A DNA stretch of 64,000 bases from Sabellastarte sp. h YS-2021 (lineage: Eukaryota; Annelida; Polychaeta; Sabellida; Sabellidae). The translations under genes and the position numbers were made by a program. This document shows, in pieces, positions 1 to 10,400 of this stretch. The notes beneath the pieces were generated by a model, which ran no database searches, was not told the DNA's origin, and worked only from the letters and a program-made list of their open reading frames with translations. How positions within the stretch are numbered: position 1 is the stretch's first letter; each line of letters starts with the position of its first letter. The stretch lies in NCBI GenBank assembly GCA_964017235.1, contig OZ024930.1, positions 152,706,221 through 152,770,220 of the forward strand, in the 5' to 3' direction.

Positions 1-1423
1 ATTGCTTGTTTTAAATACAACCATATGCCTCCGGTTCTGGTGGTGATACAGTTGTAATTCTAGAGTCATGTGCTTCACTTGAAGATACAAGTCGACTGAT
101 TAATAAGCTTAAACCATTGTCAGAGGTAGCTTAAATAATGGACAAAGACATGTGACACATGGAGAAACATGATCCAGGGCAAAGTTAATAACCAAGGTAT
201 TCTAAAGGTAGTGTCATTTTTTTAAACAAAAATTACTTGTATTCAGGTTTTTTCACTATTTTCAGTATAACAGGTTCCTTGTAAAAAGTCAGAAATTATA
301 AAAACAATGAAAGTTTGATTATCTTTACCTTAACTCTCTTTTGGATTTAACAATAGATTTGAATTAAAGATCACCTAAGCTTGAAAATGTTTTAATTTTT
401 AGTGCGAACTTCGTGAAAACCTTAAATTAAGTCACAGAAAGGGGACATTTTAATTGTTCATGGGTTTAAGTTTGTAAGCTGAAACTAAGGTGGCCTTAGC
501 TGTACATACATCTGTGTTATGTTTTAGTCGAATCTTTGATTCAAATTTGGTATAAGTTCCTATCTGTCCTAGAATCTATTGTCTTGGCTATTATCTTCTT
601 CTGCTAGTCTCTACTCATGAAAATATATGTGCAGTCAGTGTCAATGAAGTGTACATTTTCATAGGTGCTGATGCGTGATGTGTTTGTGTAACCAGATCCC
701 CAGTTAAAGTGCATATATTTATTGAAGTTCTTGTCACGTGACCAATCTCTGTATTACAGTTATATCATGTCATTCAAATGTCTGTCTTTGAAAGAGTTGT
801 TTCACAATCCACTAGCACCTCCAAGTGATCAAATGTGCTGAATGATAGGTCAGCATTGAATATTGCATATTCTATTGAAGGGTCTTGTCAAGTTAGCAGT
901 CTTTTCTTCTCATAAGGAATTATAGAACTTACACTTATTTACCTCAAAATGGAAGCATTTCCCACTGGACACTGTGTCAGCTGACATTTTGCAGGTCACA
1001 AGTATGATACACATACTAAATTCACATCTGGAGTTTTGGGTTCAGCACTTTTGCAACTTTTATAATATCAAGTCAAATTTGGTTATTTTACCAAGCACTT
1101 TGTGAATACAAGGTCACAGCATGGATCACATGAAACTTTTGATCCTTTTAGTCAATTTTGTGACTCTATTGTGCCTTTGTTGCCTTGAACAGTTAGACTT
1201 TAGAGGAACCTTTATTATCTGACCTCTAATTATCAAAATATTAAGTTTTATGAATTTTCTAAGAAAAAAATTTAAGTGATTAAGAAAAAATAATAATCAC
1301 AATCATAAATACAAGCCACACCTGAAAGCAACATCTACATATGCATGGACACATACTTTCTTACTCAGCAAAATACCTTACTTTGACACTGATCACTGTA
1401 TGTTTATTTTTATCTCACTGTAG
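1..1423. other. AT-rich sequence, no gene recognised
   Basis: No exon with recognisable protein similarity and flanking splice sites was found here. As the first BPI-like exon I can see begins at 1424 with an acceptor site, this is most likely intron. Earlier BPI exons may lie beyond the left edge or be too short to recognise. Confidence 0.5.
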
Positions 1424-1498
1424 CTACCCCTCAAGGACCAGGGTTGGTTAAACACATCATGCTCCGGTTTCCAGTGCATCGTATTTTTTATTCCACAG
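1424..1498 (+). CDS. BPI-like exon a (25 codons)
   Basis: Acceptor TCACTGTAG precedes it and donor CAG/GTAAGC follows. Read in phase 0 it gives LPLKDQGWLNTSC then SGFQCIVFFIPQ, matching the segment that leads to the 'F(I/L)P(Q/E)' turn of BPI proteins. Two cysteines here are not typical of vertebrate BPI at this place. Confidence 0.72.
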
Positions 1499-4400
1499 GT
1501 AAGCAATTTCTAACAGTAGCTTTTTATTCTAGATATCACATAATAATAAGGATAACACTTAATCTCCATCATACGACAAACTGTAAGGCACTAGAGCCAC
1601 AAGAGAGACAGCAGAGATATGTCAGGGAGATGGTGGAGCTATGGAGGGTAGGGTTGAAGAGGTATTGTTCAATTTGCGACTGAAACTTTGAGATTTCGCT
1701 GTTTTGATGTCCTCTGGAAGCTCATTCCACAAAGTTCAGTATACCACTAGGAGATGTAAGATACAATGAGCTTTGTGTAAGTAGAACTAGTAAAAGTGAA
1801 ACCAATTTTAAGATTACAACATCAGAAAAAGCAGTAATTGTAAAGGTGTTAAGTGAAAGACAAATATATGAGATGTTGTAGTTCTTACATCTGTTAGACT
1901 TACACGAGTGAGGACCATGACCATCTCTGTTATGTACCTGGGAGCATAATTATGTCTGTCATGTGACTTATCTGTAATAAAGATTTGGAGCATAATCGTG
2001 GACTCCTATCCCATTTTTCAAACATGTTTAAAAACTTTTGATGGTGACTGTCTGTCCCATCTATTTAATTTTGGTCTTATCAAGTGTACCTGCATGACAT
2101 CATGACTTATCAGGTTATGGTGGTAACACTTACATGTATTTTGGTCACTCTTTACACGACACTAATAATCTTCTTATGAAAATATACAAAATTTTAATAG
2201 AGTAATTATAATGAAAAGGGCTGTCTTAACAGGCCTGCCAGTTGATCTTCACTGCTGCCAAGAACATGTTGGGTTTTTGGAACATGGGGGTTGGGTGTAA
2301 ATCACAAGGCAATAAAACTCATCATCCCAACTTCTTGCTCCAGTCGGTGCAGATCACAAGATTTGTATTCTCAGTCATATGACAATAAGTGTTTAATTAG
2401 TATGTCACATTTTTGCTCTTTTTTTCCAGAGAAGTGTAGCAGGGCCACAATTTTAACATGGGCTAGGTATTGCAATCAGATCTTTTGAAAATCCTATTCA
2501 CAGTATACTGAAAATCATCATTATTGATTCATAAATACATTTTCACATACTATACTGTCTGTGTAATTGTTAGCTGAAGAAGTTCTGTGCTAATTGCTCC
2601 ATAGAAGTTCATATGGCTGTCTCCAAAGCGCCGTCTCTTCAGATATCCAAAAGTTTGAGTGGCTCATTTGAAGGAGCTCTGGAATTCTATGCCTCCGACT
2701 CCACAGGAAAAACAAAGTTTGCATTCTCAGTCAAAACTGTAAGTTTAAAGATATAGCAGAGTACATTTTACAACAATTACAAAATTATATCAGTTAGAAA
2801 GGTATACTTCTTCTCACAATACCATATTCATGAAATTCATGATAATTTCTATCTAATGATTTGTTGTGTACTTTATAATTTTATATTTTATAACTGTAAA
2901 CTCTGTGAAAACCGAAATCTGTGTATTGTCACAATCACATCTCCTATCCTACTTGACATTAAAAAATGCTTATCGTTTGGTCATACAGCATCTTAAAGAC
3001 ATTAACAGCTATTGTTATTAGATAGGCATGCAATACCAACACATTAACAATACTTTATATGTTCAGTAAAACCGTATAACTTATGCTTGAGTGAGTGGCA
3101 GGCCGTTAATGAGAGTGCTGAACTATTCACAACTCTCCTCTGATGTCATCAAGTATTTGTTTACAAATATTTAACTCTCACATCAAATGTAGGTTAAACA
3201 TTTTTATTTTAAAAATACTTACGAAAAACTGGAACTTTTTACTGGAAATGAGAGAACATATCCAAGACCCCTGTAGCCATATCATAAGACGTCAAGATAA
3301 CGTGTGGCCCTTCACTTATGTGACGTCACAAAATTATATATTTTCAATGGTATGGATTAGGTTTTTATAAAATTGTACTTCAGTAAAGTGTTCTTAATGT
3401 TTGTAGAAGTAAAAGTATATTACATTTCAAATGAAAAAAAAATATGATTTGATGTTTAAAGTATTTCAAAACAATTTTAAATTGCTGCAGAAAAATATAT
3501 ACATGTATTTACAAGTGATGAAATACTAGTAGTCCATAAACAAACATGCAAAACTTGCCAGTCATCAAGACGCAAGCCTATATTATAATGACAGTAATGT
3601 TCCTTAATAGTAATAATAATAACATGATTTTGTAGGGGCATTATGGGTTTTTAAAGCATTTCATTAATCATCAACAACCTAACGGCCCTTGGCCTGTTAA
3701 TGATTAATGTTGTGCTGCTAAAAACCTAGAACACCCTGCAAATTCATGTTATTGTACTATTACAGAGGCATCTAGATTTATCCATCCGTCATTTTGTTAT
3801 ACAATATTATTCATCTTGAATAATTAGTATGCACTTCATTCCTTCCATCCCCTGTTAAACCCAAATCATCTAAATTATTAACTAATCTATGCTATTTTAT
3901 TTAGCCTGGTTAAAAAAGTTGTCACAACAATGTGTTTCATATTGTTTTATGTTTTCTTTGGTTGTTGTCATTAATATTTTTGTCTTTTAGAATGAGCATT
4001 TATTTGTATATTATTTGTAGTCTGTTGCAATGGAATTGAATATTACCATGAAAGACATGAGAATTGTTGGGGCAGTGAAGCAGTTTAGGTATGTTCATTC
4101 ATAGCTTAATCATTGCCATGCTTAATATTGCCCCGCTTAAGCTGAAATTTGGATGTTTTCATACCTTAACTGTACCAGGTTTTTTAAATAACTTTTCCCC
4201 GAAGAAAAGCAAATTCCAAACTGTCCTTCCAATATCCTAAAAATATTTCTCCATGTGCATTGATAGATTAAGTCAAAGTTACAAGTTAGATGTTTCAAGA
4301 AACAAACTCGACTGATATTATAAATTCTGCCTGTTTTGTTTGCACATTATCTAGGGACCAAAGAAAAAAATGTCACCATCTACTTTTGAAATAGTGCTTA

Positions 4401-7400
4401 CTTCATAAAACTCTTGGGCCATATTCACAAAAAGGATAAAAAGATCGGCTAAAACTTAGCTTAGTTTGGTGTAAAATTCTGTAAAAATCTACTTAAGCAT
4501 CCCTCTTACTGGTTTCACCCCCTGCTCTCAGACAGACTACGCTGCCACTGCTGCAGTATTTTCTAAGTTGAATATCTCTTAATATGAGGCCTATCAAATC
4601 ATTTTTGGCAGTTGCCATCTATAGGCAAGGGGAAACTTTTTTGGAAGGTATGAATTTGACCTTTATTAAGGTCACATGATTAAAAACAGTTTTTGCACCT
4701 CCTTTCCTCCAGATTTTCCCAGGATGTGACAAAGGGAATGTTTCTTATTTTGAAAGGGAAAGAGTTCCAAAGAACTGGGGCATAGTGACTGAAAGAATTG
4801 GAAAAGTGTTTGTTTGATTTGTGGACTGTGCGATCAAAGGTGGAGATGTGAAAAAACTTACTTTTAGGGCTGCTGCATCTTGTGTTTCTGCAGGAGGTGT
4901 AGGGGTGGATTAATTCATTTAGGTAAACTGGTTGGTAGTGGTTTTGAATTTTGTATGTAATGAGGCCTATTTTGAATTGTACCCGGTACCTGAGTGGGAG
5001 CCAGTGGAGTTTTTTCAATTGAGGAGTAATATGGGAGAACTTAGAGGAGTGAGTAACAACTCTGCAAAGTGAGTTTTGGACCCACTGAAATCTTCTTAAC
5101 TCAAAATCATGGACACAAACAGTGAATTGCAGTAGTTCAGTCTGCTGCTCACCAAATCATTTGCTAGAAGGACTGCTGTTTTAAGGTTGACAAGGGGATA
5201 AATTCTGTAGAGATCTCTAGTATAGACTCTAGTGGACATAATGACTTGTGACACGTGGTCTGAAAGAGTTAAGTTAGAATCAAACACCACTCTGAGGTTT
5301 CATGACACTTTGTGCTGGTGAGACCTGATTACCAAAAATATTGATTGGGCAGTGCGGAAGGAGTTGTTTACGGTTGTTTTTGGAGCCTATCAAGATAAAT
5401 TCAGTTTTGTCAGGGCTTAGTTTTAATTTATTTCTTAACATCAAATTTTGAATGTCATTTAGGCAGTTCTTTCTGTTCCTTTCAAGCTGTCACTGAGACT
5501 GAAGTCCTTAAGTTTATCAAGGAATCCCCTTCTAAAACTTGCTCCCTTGATCCATGCCCCACTCACATTGTGAAACAATGTATTGACATTCTTCTCCCTT
5601 CATTGACTAAACTAGTTAACTTGTCCCTCAAAAACGGCATTTTCCCTAATCCTTTCAAACAGGCTATTGTCACTCCCCTCCTCAAAAAGTCCACCCTTTC
5701 AAAAGAGGATTTGAAGAGCTACTGACCAGTGTCCGGTCTTAGCTTCTTGTCAAAATTGGTCGAGCGAATTGTGGCTGCCCAAATTAGATCTCACATGGAT
5801 TCTCATGATCTTGGTAATACTTTCCAGTCAGCCTACAAGGTGGGGCACTCGACAGAAACTGCCTTGTTGTGCATCAAAAATGAGATTCACTTATCTCTGT
5901 CCAAGGGCATGCCTACAGCGCTAGTGCTACTCGACCTGTCTGCGGCATTTGATACTATCGATCATGACACACTCCTATCCTGTCTGTCGTCTAGATTTGG
6001 TTTTGCTGGATCGGCATTAAAATGGTTTAGATCCTATCTCCAGGATCGTTTTCAGTCAGTCAAGATTGGTTCTAGTCTTTCGAATTTGTTCAAATTGAAG
6101 TTTGGAGTCCCCCAAGGTTCTGTCTTAGGTCCCCTTCTGTTTTCCCTCTACACAACACCTCTTGGTCAAGTCATCAGAAAATATACCGGAGTCCGTTACC
6201 ACTTCTATGCGGACGACACTCAGTTGTTCATTCACTTATCCCCTGATGATAGTCTCAAGTCTTTTGACCGTCTTAAATCATGTTTGAATGATATTCAGGT
6301 CTGGATGTCTGAAAACAAACTCAAGCTAAATCCTGATAAAACAGAATTCATAGTCTTCGGTGCCAAAGACAGACACAAATGGCTCAGTGACTCACTACCT
6401 GTCAATATCCTGGGTAATTGCCTCTCTCCCGCAGATGTTGTACGCAATCTGGGTGTTCTGTTTGATGCAAAGTTTTGTTTCACCAATCACGTAAATTCTG
6501 TTATCAAATCCTGCTTTATCAGCCTCAGGGACCTTCATCGTATCAGGAGGTTTCTTTCTGTGGATACATCAGTGGTGATTGCAAATGCTCTGGTCAGTAG
6601 TCGTTTGGATTATTGCAACTCTCTTTTTCGCAGTTTGTCATCCCGAAATGCTACAAGGCTCCAATATGTTCAAAATGCGCTTGCACGGTTTGTCACTGGT
6701 GCTTCAAAGTACACTCACATTACATCCACCCTTAGGACACTCCATTGGCTACCCGTTAGACAACGTATTATTTTCAAAACCCTAGTTTTGGTCTATAAGT
6801 ACCTCACCACTGGCCAGCCTAAGTATTTTGCACCATATCTCCCCTTGTACAAATCTGCCGTGAATACAAGATGTTCCAATCCCAAAAATTTGTTCCTTCT
6901 GGTCCCCTCTTACTGTCCTTCCATCCATAAATCAAAGGTCCATTTTAACAATAGTTTCTCATATGATGCCCCTAAGTTATGGAATGATCTTCCATATGAT
7001 ATACGCAGTGTTCCAAATCTCTCCAGTTTCAATAGTCGACTCAAAACCTACCTATTTCAGAAATCATTCCCACCATAGCTTCTTACTACCGAACACCGGA
7101 CTGCCTCCCTGGCAACGACTCGGAACATGTCTAATGTCTCATGATTTATGCCTTACGGATTGGATGGTGTGCCTTAGAATCCGTTGATACGGAGATTAAG
7201 CACCTGGACAACTGATTGATTGATTGATTGATTGTATAGCATGGGAGAAATGTGCTGGAGAGACTGTTATTTATAACTGGGTGTCATCAGCGTAGAAATG
7301 GTACTTTATGTTACTGTATGAACTAAACTCCCCACATTTCTACCAAGTCATTCATTTTCATCTGTATGGCAATAAGACATCACATTTTAATTTTGGGGGA

Positions 7401-10400
7401 AATATTTGAAAAATATTAAGATGGCCCTTAAGAAGAAGAAAAGTAACTCTGGGGAAGGATCTGCATGCTACCACACTTGAGCAAGAGGGGACACAAGATA
7501 GAACACAGGAGGACACAGTTGCACCCAATTTGTAAACTGTCAAATCTCCCTTACAATTTTGGATTCAGAGCTTAAGAATGTATTAGGAGGTAATAGGAAA
7601 CCATGGCCTGGGATTCTAAAATGTCCATTGAATTTGCACCCTCAAGGGCAAACTGGGTTCATAGAACTGAATATTTTGTAGAGTGTCTACAGAAATATTG
7701 CCTGAAATCACAGAAATCATAGTGATTTGGCTTTTTGTACACTTTTTGTACTTGCAGGTCAATGCTCTCACTCCATATGGTTAAGAATTTTAGATATTGC
7801 TTAATGTGTCTTTAATTATTTTGATTAGAGCTTTTGATATTTTGGGACGTAAAGCAAATCATAGCCTCGGATTCCAAAAACACATCTGAATCGCCCCCCC
7901 TACCCTGTTTCCTCAAGGTCAAAATGTGGTTGGAAAGTTTTCTTTCCTTTTTATACAAATTCACACCTGTATAAAAGACACAATGTTTATGTATTTTATT
8001 AGCCTATATCTTATATACCATTATACACCTCTGATCACTTCCTTCTTTTTCAAAAGCAAAGCATTTTTTTCAGTTTTTCATTGATTTTTTCTAATCTCTT
8101 TTGTAAATAAGGTAATGGGCATTAATCAAATAAATTAAATATATTTACTTATTAATCTAAAATGATATTAAAAGTTATTATTAATTTGATATTAGTTACA
8201 GCTGTAATTGCCGAAATATGCAGTTAAATTTTGAATGCATGAATATACGGGTAGTATAAACTGTGTCTACTTATCTGTAATGACTATGTATATAACTATG
8301 TAATGCAAAGGTTGTGTGATGCCTACTTTACACGTAAAGTTATAAAACTATAACACATTTATTACATATTTTATTTTTTAGTATTGGAAATGTAACCCTG
8401 ATTTCAAGTAACATTGGAGATTCCTTTGTAAGTATGAATTTCAAACTTATTTTATCAGCAAAAATAATTCACATTTAAACATCTACTGTATAAACACAGA
8501 ACAAATATTATGTATGAACATACAGCATAAATGTGTGTCCCTAATATTACTTATATCAGTAATTTTGATTTTATAATATAATAATTAATATATTTCTCAA
8601 AAGCCTTATTGTTGAGAAATACTTTTACGTTGTAGTCTTATAATGCTAAAATAAATGATTTACAATAGGTATCTAACATACAAAAACTTATTGGTTTTAA
8701 AAGTTCCAGCATTACTGCATTAGATCTTGTTACATCATTTTAACCATTATGTTATGACATCAGACATCCATAGTATTGCTTGCCACTGATGTACCTGCAT
8801 AAATTGCCACATTGTAAGTTATTTATTGAACACACATATGTTCACAATTTTATCACTAAAAGTAATATTTTCAAACATGTAACTGTTAAGAAACTAACAG
8901 ACTTGCTTGAATTGGATTGTTTTCGTCTCATGGTCAAAATGTCTATGTTACAATCTCTGGTTTAACATCATAACACAATATCTTAAATCAATGGCAGTCA
9001 CTGATAAGACACTAGCAGTTTTACTGATTGGGATTGTTTAGGGTTTGTGGTTGCTACATCTTCTAGATCACAAGAATGATGTCTGTTTTAGAAAACTCTC
9101 CTTTAAACATGACTAATATGACCAACACTTAAGTTCCAAACACTTTCAAATCCACACAAAAGTGCTTATATCCACAAGGTACAAACTTATGACTCTCATG
9201 TAATTCAATATTATTCAGAAGTTTATTGAGAGAAATGTAACCAAAATATCTTTAAATATGTGATTTCATGCACTACAAAATGTAAGTGTTGTAAGCATTA
9301 TAATGTTTAATACTAATGATTGTTGAAATGTCAACTATATTTTGTGTTTAGGTGCATACATTTGCGAGTGTCATGTCAGCACTTGTGAATAACTTTGTCA
9401 AGCCACAGTTAAATGGTAAGTGGATAAAAGTATCCTGTTAATCAAATTGTTTCATGAAATAACTGATACTAATACTAATTTCGGCAAGGATTTTCTGATC
9501 AATCGGACCATAGATGCCTGAATGGGAGGCGTTTTATTTTCGTAAATTTTTTTTAAATGGATACTTGAACTGTATATCAAAAACGGTCAGGATTTCGGCG
9601 TTTTGTTGGAATAAGTTATTCAGCTACTTTTTGATAATCTTTCACATGCCGAAGTTTAGCCCTGTATCTGCAATCTTAAGGTCACCTTAATGTCAAAAAA
9701 GGGGGTTTTAGCCCTCCAGCTCACTTACTTTTTCACTTTTTTCAACCAAACTTCGCATATATATTAAGATTTACCAAAAGATTATCCTGACTTTATAGTG
9801 ACCTTAAACTGTTAATATAATTGGAGCTATGGTCCCCCTAAAGTCATAAAATTGGAATAAAGCCATCTGACCCCTTTCTTTTTCCATACCTAACGTATAT
9901 TGATATTAAAGGGACATTCTCAGTTTATGGTCACCTTAAAGTCGCAATATGAATGAAGTTATGGTCACCTTACAGTGAAAAAGTTTTCAGCCTCCAGATA
10001 TCTTATGGGGGCCACGGTGGCAGAGTGGTAACACTCTCGCCTCCCACCTCTGAGGCCGGGGATCAATCCCCGTACGGGCTCAAGTGGGAAAGCTGGTAGT
10101 TGCTTGCCGTTGGTCGGCAGTTTACAGTACACAACCCTAGCGAACTCTATGTACTGGTTTCCTCTGCCCTTCCAACTACCCGTCGTGATATGACCTGTAC
10201 AGTGTTGAAAGCGACGTTAAACCCCAAATAAACAAACAAATCCAGATATCTTATTGTTCAACTGACTTGAGTTTAACTTTATGCACTTATAAAGGATGAC
10301 GAAAGAGAGATTCTTATTTTATGGTCACCTTAAAGTCCCAATATGAATGAAGTTATGGCCACCTTGCAGTGAAATGATGGAGTTTTTAATCTCCAGCTAT

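Noticed and set aside
10016-10090. Possible tRNA gene
   Set aside because: A- and B-box-like sequence is present but the rest continues as a SINE with target duplications; it is the head of the SINE.
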